Assembly (NCBI RefSeq): GCF_902167705.1
Contig: NZ_CABHMZ010000022.1
Location: 1 to 64,000, forward strand
Length of the DNA: 64,000 bases
Origin: Streptococcus constellatus
GTDB lineage: Bacteria; Bacillota; Bacilli; Lactobacillales; Streptococcaceae
Direction: 5' to 3'
A model generated the notes under the pieces. It was not told where the DNA came from, made no database searches, and was given only the letters and a program-made list of their open reading frames with translations. Shown here piece after piece: positions 16,579 to 23,932 of this stretch. Positions within the stretch are counted from its first letter, which is position 1; the number at the start of each line of letters is the position of its first letter. The position numbers and the translations under genes were made by a program.

Positions 16579-17262
16579 TTATTCAATTCCTTTCACTTTT
16601 TTCGTTTCTTCAATCAACTGTTGAGCGGTCTTCAACTGACCAACTGGTATCTGTTCAATTTTCTCAACTCCCATCAGACCAACGAACCATTTTCCAATGG
16701 TAATAACTGGTGCATTAGTTGATTCTGCAATATATTTGATATCTTCACGTAGCTTTTTAGCCTGAGCGCCTGTGATGAATTTCTTATCATTAGTTAGCTT
16801 TTTAGCACTTTCATTTGATTTAGCCGTTGACTTATTTGCTGCTTTGTTTGTAGATTTTTGATCTGTCTGTTCAGCGTATTCATCCGTGTCAGGATCCTTG
16901 TTGTCGTCAATAGCAAATAAACCATTCAAAGCGTACTTACGCGCATAGCTGGATGCTGTACCTGTTATTTGGCTGCCATCCATCCCTTTTTTTGTTTCTT
17001 CTTCACGCGCTAATGCTTTAGATCCGATAGCCTCACCTTCAGCGTAGAGTGTGACAGAAGCCTCAACATAATGGCGCCCCTCGATATATACGATGTCATC
17101 ACTCATAGTGATTGCCGCCTTATGCTTTTTTAAAATCGGTTTTAGAGCTTCTAGGATATCCTCTGCACTTCGATAATTGTATTTTCCGAAAGAGTTATAT
17201 TGACCCTTTGGAGCAACCAACTCACTTTGGATTGACTGCAATACTCCAAATATTTTTCCCAT
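16579..17262 (-). CDS. ERF-family single-strand annealing protein
   Basis: 227 aa. The N-terminal ERF domain has LVAPKGQYNSFGKYNYRSAE, ILKKHKAAITMSDDI and GSQITGTASSYARKYALNG, the family's most conserved stretches. The middle is a Lys/Ser-rich linker near residues 130-165, and a short C-terminal domain follows. ERF proteins anneal complementary strands during phage recombination. Its stop abuts the ssb start with no spacer. Confidence 0.93.
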   Translation of the reverse strand: MGKIFGVLQSIQSELVAPKGQYNSFGKYNYRSAEDILEALKPILKKHKAAITMSDDIVYIEGRHYVEASVTLYAEGEAIGSKALAREEETKKGMDGSQITGTASSYARKYALNGLFAIDDNKDPDTDEYAEQTDQKSTNKAANKSTAKSNESAKKLTNDKKFITGAQAKKLREDIKYIAESTNAPVITIGKWFVGLMGVEKIEQIPVGQLKTAQQLIEETKKVKGIE

Positions 17263-17273
17263 GTTAACTCCTT

Positions 17274-17588
17274 TTAGTCAAACAACCCTCTCAAAAAATC
17301 ACGAGTAAGCTTATCAGGCTGCTTTTCAATCTCTCGAACCTCGCTACCGTTTGGATAAGTTAATTCATACTCAGCTTTAACTTTGACAACTTCACAACCA
17401 AATATTTTAGCCATGTTTTTGAATTGCATTTTGTCTTCTTCGTATTTTTCGAGAGACATGAACAAAGCGTTGGCAAGATTATCCGTGTAATCTGCTTGGT
17501 AGGCTAATGTTCCGCGATCCTCAAACGATTTTAAGAAAGACCCTGTTTCTTTTCTACGCAATACAATAAGTTCTTGATTCATTTTCAT
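17274..17588 (-). CDS. phage replication-module protein of unknown function
   Basis: 104 aa (MKMNQELIVLRRKETGSFLK). No known domain is recognised. It is acidic with a central helix and a Tyr-rich segment (VKAEYELTYPNGSEVREI). It has a good Shine-Dalgarno (AAGGAG) and lies between ERF and a zinc-ribbon gene, so it probably belongs to the recombination operon. Confidence 0.65.
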   Translation of the reverse strand: MKMNQELIVLRRKETGSFLKSFEDRGTLAYQADYTDNLANALFMSLEKYEEDKMQFKNMAKIFGCEVVKVKAEYELTYPNGSEVREIEKQPDKLTRDFLRGLFD

Positions 17589-17599
17589 TTTGATTCTCC

Positions 17600-17815
17600 T
17601 TAAATTTGATAACCTTCTGGGTATTTTGTAGCAAGCGGTCTGTAGTTAGATTCTGCTTTCTTTCCACATTTCTCGCATTCCATATTTGGGACCACATTAT
17701 TATGATAGTTTGCGTCATCATATCCGCCACCTATTTTCGTAAAGCCACAATGTTCACACTCATATTCTGCTGTGAAATCTCTTCGGTATTGACTGATAAT
17801 TTTTTTAATTCGCAT
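17600..17815 (-). CDS. small zinc-ribbon phage protein
   Basis: 71 aa with two CxxC pairs, CEHCGF and CEKCGK, separated by 28 residues, giving a likely zinc ribbon. The start is MRIKKIISQYRRDFTAEYEC. Such proteins occur next to phage helicase genes; function is unknown. Spacing to the helicase gene upstream is 10 bases. Confidence 0.7.
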   Translation of the reverse strand: MRIKKIISQYRRDFTAEYECEHCGFTKIGGGYDDANYHNNVVPNMECEKCGKKAESNYRPLATKYPEGYQI

Positions 17816-17825
17816 TCGTTTCTCC

Positions 17826-19010
17826 TTAAAAATAAAACTCTATGACTCTCACGTCATGTTGTTGGCGGCTGCCTGTTACCCGCCAAAGCAGCTGTCTATA
17901 ATCATCATAGCTGCCATCTGATTTATTGACCGGATCCAGCACTACGATTGTTTTAAATTTATGCTGCAGACCATCAACTCCGACACCTAACACTTGACTA
18001 GTAGCCACAACATTGGTCTGTTCAAGAGAGTCCTTCCTATCTCCTGTCCAAATACCAATTTCTGGATGACGTTCTCGAATAACCTCTACAATCTGCTTGG
18101 ATTTGCTGACTATCAACATTTCTGTCTTACTAGCCAGCAGAAGATCCAATTGCAGTAGCATTGGAGTGTCTGCATTAACTGCTTTCAATTTTGGAAAGTC
18201 AACCTCAAAACCTGTCTGGATTAAATATCGTTCAAAAGTCTTTCGGCCAAATGTCTGTTTGGCCATGGCGTACTTGCCATCTTTTCCGACAATGTTCAGC
18301 TTTCTAAACTGTTCCAATTCTTCCGGATTAGCAGTCAAGCACCAGACAGGCTCAAAGATGACCTCAAAGCCATTGTTTTCTTCTGCTTCTTCAATCTCCT
18401 CAACATCTTCCCAGCGGAAAAAGTTTGGCAGATTAGCTACATAGCTTTCATAGTCTCGGAAGTCATCCCATTCTTGCTTAGAATAGCTGAATTTGGAATA
18501 TTTCATCTTCCCGTGGGCTAGTTGCCAGTTTTCCTTTTGGTTTGGTTCGGCCGCTCCAAAAAATGTCTTTTCGAGCGGATAGAAGTTTTGCCCCTTCTTC
18601 CTGATGGGCGTTGCTGACAAGCCTACAGTATAGCTGCGTTTGACCTTCCGATAAGCCTTCACATTGGCATCGCTAGACATATTCTGCCACTCGTCAACAA
18701 TGAACACATCGCACTCAATAGACTCACCACTTGCAAGTCTGTTCTGCAATCTGCGGTCTGTCATAGTCTCTAATTCAAAATCAGTGTTGTAGCCTAATTT
18801 TTGATAAGTGCTGTTCCATCCGTTCAGGATGGCTAGTCGATTATTGATAACCAGGACTTTTTTTGCTCCCTTGTGCTTTGCGATTTCAAAAGCACAGATG
18901 GTTTTACCACGGCCGCCGTATGCCTCAAGGAAAATACCAGGGCAGTCACGGTCACTACGTTTGACCGCTTCAGCCTGCCATTTGCGTAATTCGATTGCCA
19001 ATGTCCACAA
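17826..19010 (-). CDS. SF2 DEAD/DEAH-type helicase
   Basis: 394 aa from the TTG at 19010; a second TTG at 19001 has better spacing to AGGAGG and may be the true start. The Q-like WQAEAV precedes motif I AYGGRGKTICAFEIA; motif II is FIVDEWQN (DExx variant DEWQ); motif III GLSATPIR; motif VI QLLWRVTGSRQQHDVR. The order and size match phage SF2 helicases of the YqhH/UvsW type that act at recombination forks. It overlaps the RuvC-like gene by 41 or 32 bases, suggesting coupled translation. Confidence 0.88.
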   Translation of the reverse strand: MWTLAIELRKWQAEAVKRSDRDCPGIFLEAYGGRGKTICAFEIAKHKGAKKVLVINNRLAILNGWNSTYQKLGYNTDFELETMTDRRLQNRLASGESIECDVFIVDEWQNMSSDANVKAYRKVKRSYTVGLSATPIRKKGQNFYPLEKTFFGAAEPNQKENWQLAHGKMKYSKFSYSKQEWDDFRDYESYVANLPNFFRWEDVEEIEEAEENNGFEVIFEPVWCLTANPEELEQFRKLNIVGKDGKYAMAKQTFGRKTFERYLIQTGFEVDFPKLKAVNADTPMLLQLDLLLASKTEMLIVSKSKQIVEVIRERHPEIGIWTGDRKDSLEQTNVVATSQVLGVGVDGLQHKFKTIVVLDPVNKSDGSYDDYRQLLWRVTGSRQQHDVRVIEFYF

Positions 19011-19434
19011 TCACCTCCTCGATGTCATTCCGTTGGGCATAAAATAGCCCAAGCCTTGCAGCTGCCCTCACATCGTTGTGATGACTCTTGTCAAAGGACC
19101 ACAAACCTAAAGCTTTTAATAAGTCGTTTGGTATATCGGTCTGATACCCTGCATTACGCTGCAAAACTAAGTCCGGATAGCATAGTTCTATGGCTGCAAT
19201 AGTTTCCACAACCGAGTTGTCTCTTGAATAATCATTGTCCCTGACCTCAAATTTTTCAACGACCACTATATCAAACTCGAGACTCCGACCAGTTGACTTG
19301 AACCAGTTTTTGAAGTTCTGAGCGCCAAACGGAAGTACCCAGCTATCGACCAAACCAGCATTGTCCAGCAGGACAATTCCTGTTGTGCTAGTTTCAATTC
19401 GATTGCTTGACGGATCAATTGCTAAAATTCTCAT
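18970..19434 (-). CDS. RuvC-like Holliday junction resolvase
   Basis: 154 aa. RNase H-fold motifs are visible: first Asp strand MRILAIDPSSN, the Glu strand DIVVVEKFEVRD near residue 60, and the C-terminal HHNDVRAAARLGLF with the last acidic residue. This is the layout of RuvC-type resolvases encoded in streptococcal phage recombination modules. It would resolve branched DNA made during ERF-mediated recombination. The start overlaps the stop of the Gp157 gene by 4 bases. Confidence 0.82.
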   Translation of the reverse strand: MRILAIDPSSNRIETSTTGIVLLDNAGLVDSWVLPFGAQNFKNWFKSTGRSLEFDIVVVEKFEVRDNDYSRDNSVVETIAAIELCYPDLVLQRNAGYQTDIPNDLLKALGLWSFDKSHHNDVRAAARLGLFYAQRNDIEEVIVDIGNRITQMAG

Positions 19435-19913
19435 TTGATCACCAACTTTTCAGTACGAATGAGTTCGGCTCCTTTGACTTTCTTGCCAGATTTCAGCAAC
19501 TCTTTGAGTGTTTTTTTGTCCGGTGCGAGCGTCACTTTTTTTGTAAAATATTTTTTTGGAAGGTCATCTTCGTTGACCTTAACTGATTCTGGATTCTTAG
19601 CAACTTTTATAGTAAGAGCACCGCTCTTAACTTCGGTTTGACCCGTGACATTCATAGCTGTCATAATGTTATCCTTAACATAATCAAGCTTTTTCTGTGC
19701 CGCCTGTTTCTTGGCTTTGAAGCTATCTTCCTCAGCCTTGTACATGGCCACATCTGCCTCTAGATTCTTGATAACGTGGGCATATCCTTCCGCTTTCTGT
19801 TCGAATTGTTCTTGCCAATCGATAGCCTCAAGCGTGTCCGCTTTTGTTTCGTCATCAATATCCATCTGGTAAATTGCCAGGAACTGGCCTGTTAGCTCAT
19901 ATAAACTAGCCAT
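19431..19913 (-). CDS. siphovirus Gp157 family protein
   Basis: 160 aa: MASLYELTGQFLAIYQMDID, then a coiled coil (residues about 40-85) and a C-terminal part KKYFTKKVTLAPDKKTLKEL. This is the Gp157 family first described in Streptococcus thermophilus phage Sfi21 and found in many siphophages; a role in replication or phage resistance has been suggested but is not settled. It overlaps the HNH gene upstream by 8 bases. Confidence 0.88.
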   Translation of the reverse strand: MASLYELTGQFLAIYQMDIDDETKADTLEAIDWQEQFEQKAEGYAHVIKNLEADVAMYKAEEDSFKAKKQAAQKKLDYVKDNIMTAMNVTGQTEVKSGALTIKVAKNPESVKVNEDDLPKKYFTKKVTLAPDKKTLKELLKSGKKVKGAELIRTEKLVIK

Positions 19914-20670
19914 TTTTTTCTACCTCTCTGATTTTGTTTGTTAATTTTGTAAGTCCGATTCCCGTTTTAGTTAATTCAGCATCGGACGTAAATAAATGAT
20001 TTTGATTCATTCTAGCGATTTCGTTTTTAGATAAACAAGCAAGATTTGTAATATCATAGTTTGTTTTATCACCGTCCAAGAAGACAATCGAATGCCCTTT
20101 GGGTATTGGCCCGTGATGCTCAATCCAGGTCTTTCTGTGTAGCAATTCCCAGACATTTGGATCCGCTACTTTGATTTTCGGATAGCCGTCTGTCCTTTGA
20201 GCAACGGTTCCCACCGGAACATAATTTGGAGGTTTATTCCCCTTCTTAAACTGGCCGCTGTTCTTAGGCATATTCGGAAATCTCTTTCCTTTGTTCGCTG
20301 GCGTATGTCCTTTTTCAAACTGACCAGTTAAGCCGCTATTTAAACGATTGTTTCTTCGATAATTCTTGACTTGCTTGCGGGTTAATGACAAACCGAATTT
20401 TTCATTCATTTCATCCGCAAATGTTTGTGCAGTTTTTCCGACGTAGTTTTTCAAAAAATAGTCATGCTGCTCGCTTGTCAGGATTCTTTTTTGGAATACC
20501 TTCCCTACCAGCAGACCAAGTCGCTTACGCACTCCTCCGATTTGCGAAGCTGTGTAATTGGTCCCAAACTTTTCATTTAGCAGTTGGGTTACTTCCGGAG
20601 TCAGCCGTCCCGGACAAATCTCTTGCATATAATCAGTATATTCATTCTTCCAGCAAAGCGATCGGGGCAT
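19906..20670 (-). CDS. free-standing HNH homing-type endonuclease
   Basis: 254 aa from the ATG at 20670 (GGTAGGTG seven bases upstream). The N-terminal part has repeated helix-turn-helix-like segments (LNEKFGTNYTASQIGGVRKR and MNEKFGLSLTRKQVKNYRR), then a basic linker with GHTPANKGKRFPN, and an HNH_3-type nuclease core WELLHRKTWIEHHGPIPKGH, SIVFLDGDKTNYDITNLAC. This is the form of selfish free-standing endonucleases that invade phage replication modules. It overlaps both neighbours, so it did not disrupt the operon. Confidence 0.85.
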   Translation of the reverse strand: MPRSLCWKNEYTDYMQEICPGRLTPEVTQLLNEKFGTNYTASQIGGVRKRLGLLVGKVFQKRILTSEQHDYFLKNYVGKTAQTFADEMNEKFGLSLTRKQVKNYRRNNRLNSGLTGQFEKGHTPANKGKRFPNMPKNSGQFKKGNKPPNYVPVGTVAQRTDGYPKIKVADPNVWELLHRKTWIEHHGPIPKGHSIVFLDGDKTNYDITNLACLSKNEIARMNQNHLFTSDAELTKTGIGLTKLTNKIREVEKNG

Positions 20671-20872
20671 TGACATCACCTACCTTATCTTTAAATCTCT
20701 CAGCATCCAAGGCCAGTTGGCCAGCCTGCAAGATTTGGCCAGAAATCGCCACCATTTGTTTTGAACGTTGGAGTTCTACTTTCAATTCTTCTGTAGTGAG
20801 ATCTCTATCATCCAGAGTCTCTAATTGAGCAAAGAGCGTGTTGGTCAAGTCTGATAATTTATTGCGTACCAT
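20642..20872 (-). CDS. small phage protein, helical
   Basis: 76 aa, start MVRNKLSDLTNTLFAQLETL. Predicted to be mostly helical and acidic; short proteins with this start are frequent before the HNH or Gp157 genes of streptococcal phages. No function is known. Its 3' end overlaps the HNH gene by 29 bases. Confidence 0.65.
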   Translation of the reverse strand: MVRNKLSDLTNTLFAQLETLDDRDLTTEELKVELQRSKQMVAISGQILQAGQLALDAERFKDKVGDVNAPIALLEE

Positions 20873-20888
20873 TTTTGAACCTCATTCC

Positions 20889-21032
20889 TTATCTCATAAG
20901 CTCACTGTTTTTAAATACTACTGCTATTGAGTCAACAATCGTCTTCAGACGATAGTTTTCGGTTTGTAGCTCATTAAGTTTGTTTATTAGATCGAGGTAT
21001 TCCTCAACACTGATTTCTACTGTCTCTTTCAT
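20889..21032 (-). CDS. small coiled-coil phage protein, 47 aa
   Basis: A 47-aa frame: MKETVEISVEEYLDLINKLN, then ELQTENYRLKTIVDSIAVVF and KNSELMR. GGAGGAAGC lies just before the ATG at 21032. The heptad pattern suggests a short coiled coil. Proteins of this kind occur in the early operons of many Firmicutes phages, without known function. The ATG overlaps the upstream gene's stop (TAATG). Confidence 0.7.
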   Translation of the reverse strand: MKETVEISVEEYLDLINKLNELQTENYRLKTIVDSIAVVFKNSELMR

Positions 21033-21172
21033 TAAGCTTCCTCCATCCGGCTCTTAATATTCATCAAGAGACCTTTCAAGTTACGCTTCTCAGTCTCTGA
21101 TAAGTTGCACTTATCAATAAATTTTGCGATAAGCTTAAAGGCTTTTTCTATTCTTTTTTCTTTGTCTAGCAT
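21032..21172 (-). CDS. small early phage protein, 46 aa
   Basis: A 46-aa frame reading MLDKEKRIEKAFKLIAKFID, then KCNLSETEKRNLKGLLMNIK and SRMEEA. The start at 21172 is two bases after the stop of the DUF771-like gene, and its stop overlaps the next ATG. Strongly helical; function unknown. Confidence 0.65.
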   Translation of the reverse strand: MLDKEKRIEKAFKLIAKFIDKCNLSETEKRNLKGLLMNIKSRMEEA

Positions 21173-21174
21173 TC

Positions 21175-21486
21175 TTACACTCCTAATTGTTTTTCACGTT
21201 TAATGTTTTCCAGCATCTCTGCCAGTGTTTCTTTTTTGGGTCTGTATCGGTTGCGAGATTTCCACTTAACAAACAGGCGAAATCCTTCGTAATTGACAAA
21301 GACGATTCTATGAGTTGGGTTGTCAATGAATTGTCGAAAGTCTGGATGTTCTCTCATTTCTGCCGCCCAGCCTTTAGCAGTTCCGACTGTCAACCCTTCC
21401 CATATTTGGCAAAGGTGTGCATAGTCACCATATGTTGCTTTTTCAGACTGATTGGCAGGCCTGTAAATTATTTCTGCTTTTGGCAT
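21175..21486 (-). CDS. DUF771-like early phage protein
   Basis: 103 aa. The C-terminal half, HRIVFVNYEGFRLFVKWKSR followed by NRYRPKKETLAEML, resembles DUF771 (excisionase-like winged helix) proteins of lactococcal and streptococcal phages. The N-terminus MPKAEIIYRPANQSEKATYG is less typical. It may be a DNA-binding early regulator. The family link is moderate. Confidence 0.55.
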   Translation of the reverse strand: MPKAEIIYRPANQSEKATYGDYAHLCQIWEGLTVGTAKGWAAEMREHPDFRQFIDNPTHRIVFVNYEGFRLFVKWKSRNRYRPKKETLAEMLENIKREKQLGV

Positions 21487-21508
21487 AGTAAATTGTTCCT
21501 TTCTGTGT

Positions 21509-21560
21509 TATAATTAAATTAGTTATTTTGGTAAGCGACTGATTTTTCAGTTGCTTTTTT
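21509..21560 (+). ncRNA. candidate short plus-strand RNA with terminator
   Basis: The extended -10 TGT-TATAAT (TATAAT at 21509-21514) is followed within 20 bases by the hairpin AGCGACTGA-TTTT-TCAGTTGCT (21534-21555, one G-U pair) and a run of T. The RNA would be about 40 nt. A second extended -10, TGT-TATAAT at 21560-21568, follows at once and drives the YjzC-like gene. The first unit may therefore also act as an insulator for the second promoter. Confidence 0.45.
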
Positions 21561-21599
21561 GTTATAATCGACTTATCAACCTAGGAAGGAGGATTGCTT

Positions 21600-21764
21600 A
21601 TGGCAACTCCAATTAAACCTGGCACCGATAACCAACCAGCTGGTCACTATGTTGAAGTTGGTCCTCGCGGAGGGCACGTTGCCAACGGTCATACAGCTAC
21701 TATTGGAAAAGGTAATCGTATACCTCCAACTTCAGCTAAAGGCAATGGTTGGAAGAAAGTCTAG
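21600..21764 (+). CDS. YjzC-like small protein, lysogenic accessory gene
   Basis: 54 aa. It begins MATPIKPGTDNQPAGHYVEV and continues GPRGGHVANGHTATI, the strongly conserved PGTDNxPxGxYxExGPRGG pattern of the YjzC family. GGAAGGAGGATT precedes the ATG, an extended -10 (TGT-TATAAT) lies about 35 bases upstream, and an intrinsic terminator follows at 21774, so it is a one-gene unit on the strand opposite to the lytic operon. YjzC function is unknown. The last 29 bases overlap the 3' end of a minus-strand gene. Confidence 0.85.
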   Translation: MATPIKPGTDNQPAGHYVEVGPRGGHVANGHTATIGKGNRIPPTSAKGNGWKKV

Positions 21765-21903
21765 CCTTATCTGCGTACAGTCGTTCAATGATTGTACGTT
21801 TTTTTGATAAACAAAAGCATTTACCAAAAATATCAATTTGGATCCATGCCTCGGCATAATCTTTCCCATCTCTAGCATAATGCGTGATGTAATGATGAAT
21901 CAT
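21736..21903 (-). CDS. small early phage protein, 55 aa
   Basis: A 55-aa frame from the ATG at 21903, with AAGGAGAAG upstream: MIHHYITHYARDGKDYAEAW, then IQIDIFGKCFCLSKKRTIIE. Proteins with this start and the central W-IQIxxFGKCFCxSKK segment recur in streptococcal and lactococcal phages, which makes it real despite its length. The function is not known. Its 3' end overlaps the YjzC-like gene and its terminator, tail to tail. Confidence 0.65.
   Translation of the reverse strand: MIHHYITHYARDGKDYAEAWIQIDIFGKCFCLSKKRTIIERLYADKARLSSNHCL
21774..21805 (+). terminator. intrinsic terminator of the YjzC-like gene
   Basis: CGTACAGTC (21774-21782) pairs with GATTGTACG (21790-21798), with one G-U pair and a seven-base loop, followed by seven T. 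It lies inside the coding part of the convergent 55-aa gene. Confidence 0.8.
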
Positions 21904-21948
21904 TTTTTCTTCTCCTTTTTTAAAATTGCTATAATTGACTTATTTTGA

Positions 21949-21964
21949 GTTTAATTTGTTAAAC
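21949..21964. promoter_or_regulatory. second CI-type operator (GTTTAA-n4-TTAAAC)
   Basis: GTTTAATTTGTTAAAC has the same six-base arms and the same four-base spacer as the operator at 24682-24697 in front of the repressor gene (GTTTAACACGTTAAAC). It lies just after the stop of the 63-aa HTH gene, next to a plus-strand extended -10 (TGC-TATAAT, 21927-21935) and upstream of the 55-aa minus gene. The CI-like protein could act at both sites. Confidence 0.55.
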
Positions 21965-21971
21965 ATTTATT

Positions 21972-22163
21972 TCAAAAAAAATCTTTTACATGTTTGTTAA
22001 AAACTCCGGCTAACTTTTGAAGTGTTCGAAGTTTAACAGTTGAAAACTGACCTGATTCTATCAAATGTATTGTTGTTCGAGAAACATTTGACTTCTCTGC
22101 GAGTTCCTCTTGAGACATTTTTTCTGCCTCACGCCATTTTTTTAAACGTTCTCCTTGCACCAC
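21972..22163 (-). CDS. small HTH regulator (Cro/CI family)
   Basis: 63 aa from a GTG (GTG-GTG pair at 22163) after an AGGAGGTGAGGA site. The HTH spans SQEELAEKSNVSRTTIHLIE and is followed by LQKLAGVFNKHVKDFF. It resembles YozG/XRE-type single-domain regulators. Together with the 62-aa HTH at 23546 and the CI-like repressor at 24790, it is the third regulator of this early region. It stands back-to-back with the DUF2513 gene and may control the divergent promoters at 22165-22224. Confidence 0.82.
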   Translation of the reverse strand: MVQGERLKKWREAEKMSQEELAEKSNVSRTTIHLIESGQFSTVKLRTLQKLAGVFNKHVKDFF

Positions 22164-22224
22164 TCCTCACCTCCTTTTGTAGTTATGATATGATATAATA
22201 AAAATAAAATATTCGAGGCTAAAA

Positions 22225-22599
22225 ATGAAATTAAAACCTGATTGTATACGTGATATTCTGCTTATTGTCGAAAAATATGCTACATATTCAAATGATGTTG
22301 AACAAGAAATTGTTTTTCAAGAACTAGAGAATAAATATAATCATGAAGAAATCCTGTATCATGTTCGCCAATGTGAAGCAAGCGGACTCTTCTTAAAGGT
22401 ACAACACTTTTTCGGTGGTTTCTCAATTATAGATTTATCTCCAGCCGGCCATCAATTTATTAACGATATTAGACAAGATACTAACTGGAACAAAATTAAA
22501 GAAATCGCAAAGAACGTTGGTTCTACTTCTCTTGATGTCTTAAAAGAAATATCTGTTCAGGTTATTTCAAATCTTATATCAAACCAATTTAGCAAGTAA
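22225..22599 (+). CDS. DUF2513 protein, lysogenic accessory gene
   Basis: 124 aa. MKLKPDCIRDILLIVEKYAT, HEEILYHVRQCEASGLFLKV and IIDLSPAGHQFINDIRQDTN are the hallmarks of DUF2513, a winged-helix-like family often found in prophages and near regulators. TATAAT lies about 30 bases upstream. It is transcribed against the lytic operon and diverges from the HTH gene at 22163. The last 21 bases overlap a 46-aa minus gene. Function unknown; superinfection immunity is one idea. Confidence 0.82.
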   Translation: MKLKPDCIRDILLIVEKYATYSNDVEQEIVFQELENKYNHEEILYHVRQCEASGLFLKVQHFFGGFSIIDLSPAGHQFINDIRQDTNWNKIKEIAKNVGSTSLDVLKEISVQVISNLISNQFSK

Positions 22600-22719
22600 T
22601 TTGATATAAACCTCGGCATAGCCTTTCTCGGCTGTGCTTTTTATTTTAATAGCTTGCACGCCATTTATTTTTTGGTTATTTATACGAATAGAGTTTTCTC
22701 GTATAGCGATGGTATCCAT
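22579..22719 (-). CDS. small early phage protein, 46 aa
   Basis: A 46-aa frame with a very strong ribosome site (AAAGGAGGTGAGGAT before the ATG at 22719): MDTIAIRENSIRINNQKING, then VQAIKIKSTAEKGYAEVYIK. Beta-rich and reminiscent of small Cro-region proteins of streptococcal phages. Its 3' end overlaps the DUF2513 gene tail to tail. Confidence 0.6.
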   Translation of the reverse strand: MDTIAIRENSIRINNQKINGVQAIKIKSTAEKGYAEVYIKLLAKLV

Positions 22720-22775
22720 ATCCTCACCTCCTTTCAAATTTGGTATAATAGAATAAAAACGATTGGAGAAAATCT

Positions 22776-23453
22776 ATGTTTGTAGAAATTCAAATAAGTA
22801 ACTATGCCAGACAAGATGTTGTAATAGAGAATTCCTGCCCTAATTGCCGAAAACCAATCATCCCAGATGTTGTAAGCAAAGGGAGCAGTGAAAAATCTGT
22901 AGGAAAAAGTAATATTTTCATAACATTGCAGTGTCCAGGTTGCGAACATTTCTGGGTAGAAGAGTTTTCTGCCACTCTTGACGGCACAAACCATTACAAT
23001 CTAACACATGTTGAAGTTAAACCTGAATTGCCTAGTGATATCCCAATGCCAGAAGATATTGACATCATTTCGCCTATCGGAAAAGATATTTACCTACAAG
23101 CCCTAAAAGCTGAAAACGAGAAGCTTGACCATATTGCAGGCATTGGCTATCGTAAAGCTTTAGAATTTTTTGTTAAAGATTTTGTTATTTTGACAAACAT
23201 GGATGATAAAGCCAAGATTGAAAGAATGCAACTCAAGCAAGTCATAGATACATATATTGATGATGAAGAGTTGAAGACAGTTGCTCTAGCTTCAACATAC
23301 ATTGGCAACGACGAAGGTCACTACTTCCGAAAAAATCCAGATAAGGATATTTATGACTTAAAAAACTATTTACATGGCTTCATTTTCTACCTTGGTAAGA
23401 AACTTACTTTTCTTGATGCTCAAGAGCTTGTGAATCGCTCAAAGAAATCTTAG
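22776..23453 (+). CDS. DUF4145 protein with N-terminal zinc ribbon
   Basis: 225 aa. An N-terminal CPNC...CPGC pair (CPNCRKP near residue 23 and CPGCEHFW near 57) forms a zinc ribbon. The helical C-terminal domain (YLQALKAENEKLDHIAGIGY, RKALEFFVKDFV) is DUF4145, a domain found alone in prophages and fused to restriction nucleases. TATAAT lies about 30 bases upstream at 22741-22746 (as TATAAT in TGGTATAATAG). A role in defence or superinfection control is possible and unproven. Its last 50 bases overlap a 43-aa minus gene. Confidence 0.82.
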   Translation: MFVEIQISNYARQDVVIENSCPNCRKPIIPDVVSKGSSEKSVGKSNIFITLQCPGCEHFWVEEFSATLDGTNHYNLTHVEVKPELPSDIPMPEDIDIISPIGKDIYLQALKAENEKLDHIAGIGYRKALEFFVKDFVILTNMDDKAKIERMQLKQVIDTYIDDEELKTVALASTYIGNDEGHYFRKNPDKDIYDLKNYLHGFIFYLGKKLTFLDAQELVNRSKKS

Positions 23454-23535
23454 AATCAATTTCTTCTACTTTCCCAGCAATATACGTTACAGTCCTCAGT
23501 ATTTCATTGAGGGCCGTTCTTTCTAATTCATTCAT
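23404..23535 (-). CDS. small early phage protein, 43 aa
   Basis: A 43-aa frame with AAGGAGAAG before the ATG at 23535: MNELERTALNEILRTVTYIA, then GKVEEIDSKISLSDSQALEH. Short amphipathic helix protein directly after the 62-aa HTH gene (gap 10 bases), so probably co-transcribed with it. It overlaps the DUF4145 gene tail to tail by 50 bases. Function unknown. Confidence 0.55.
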   Translation of the reverse strand: MNELERTALNEILRTVTYIAGKVEEIDSKISLSDSQALEHQEK

Positions 23536-23545
23536 TTTCTTCTCC

Positions 23546-23734
23546 TTATCTAAATTCATCTAAGCTGACCTCTAATGCGTCAGCGATTTTTTTGACCGTT
23601 TCAAAATGTAGGTCTTTTACTTCTCCATCTCTTAAACGGTAGATTCCAGCTGTACCAATACCAGCTTTTAAGCAAAGTTTATAAACTGTCCAATTTCTTT
23701 CAGAAAGTTTTTCGGATATTTTTTCCCAAAGCAT
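23546..23734 (-). CDS. Cro-like HTH regulator
   Basis: 62 aa, MLWEKISEKLSERNWTVYKL. The helix-turn-helix is VYKLCLKAGIGTAGIYRLRD followed by FETVKKIADALEVSLDEF, the compact one-domain Cro/XRE type. It is divergent from the 114-aa gene at 23933. The 198-base region between them has two sites sharing TTACACAATATAT, likely its operators. It may be the Cro-like early regulator or an independent regulator of the neighbouring accessory gene. Confidence 0.82.
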   Translation of the reverse strand: MLWEKISEKLSERNWTVYKLCLKAGIGTAGIYRLRDGEVKDLHFETVKKIADALEVSLDEFR

Positions 23735-23788
23735 AGCCGTTCACTCCTTATCTAGTTTTATTTTTATATTTTTGTGCTTATATATGCT

Positions 23789-23846
23789 ATTACACTATAT
23801 ATTGTGTAATATACGAATATGTACCCTATTGTTACACAATATATTG
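23789..23846. promoter_or_regulatory. operator pair with shared TTACACAATATAT core
   Basis: Site 1 is the palindrome ATTACAC-8-GTGTAAT at 23789-23810. Site 2 is GTTACACAATATATTG at 23831-23846 and overlaps the -35 box of the plus promoter at 23844. Both contain TTACACAATATAT (site 1 on the minus strand). The divergent position between the 62-aa HTH gene and the 114-aa gene suggests that the HTH protein binds here. Confidence 0.6.
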
Positions 23847-23872
23847 ACAAACATTGCTTTTTAGCATATAAT
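23844..23872 (+). promoter_or_regulatory. consensus promoter for the 114-aa gene
   Basis: TTGACA at 23844-23849 and TATAAT at 23867-23872 with a 17-base spacer: a perfect sigma-A consensus. It points to the plus-strand gene at 23933. Site 2 of the operator pair covers its -35 box, so expression should be strong and repressible. Confidence 0.85.
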
Positions 23873-23932
23873 ATATCTTGACTAGGACCTCTCACCGTTT
23901 TAGTCAAAATTCCAATAGAAAGGAGGAAAAAT

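Noticed and set aside
22734..22994. Minus-strand ORF opposite the DUF4145 gene
   Set aside because: Antisense shadow with Cys- and Phe-rich content and no good ribosome site.
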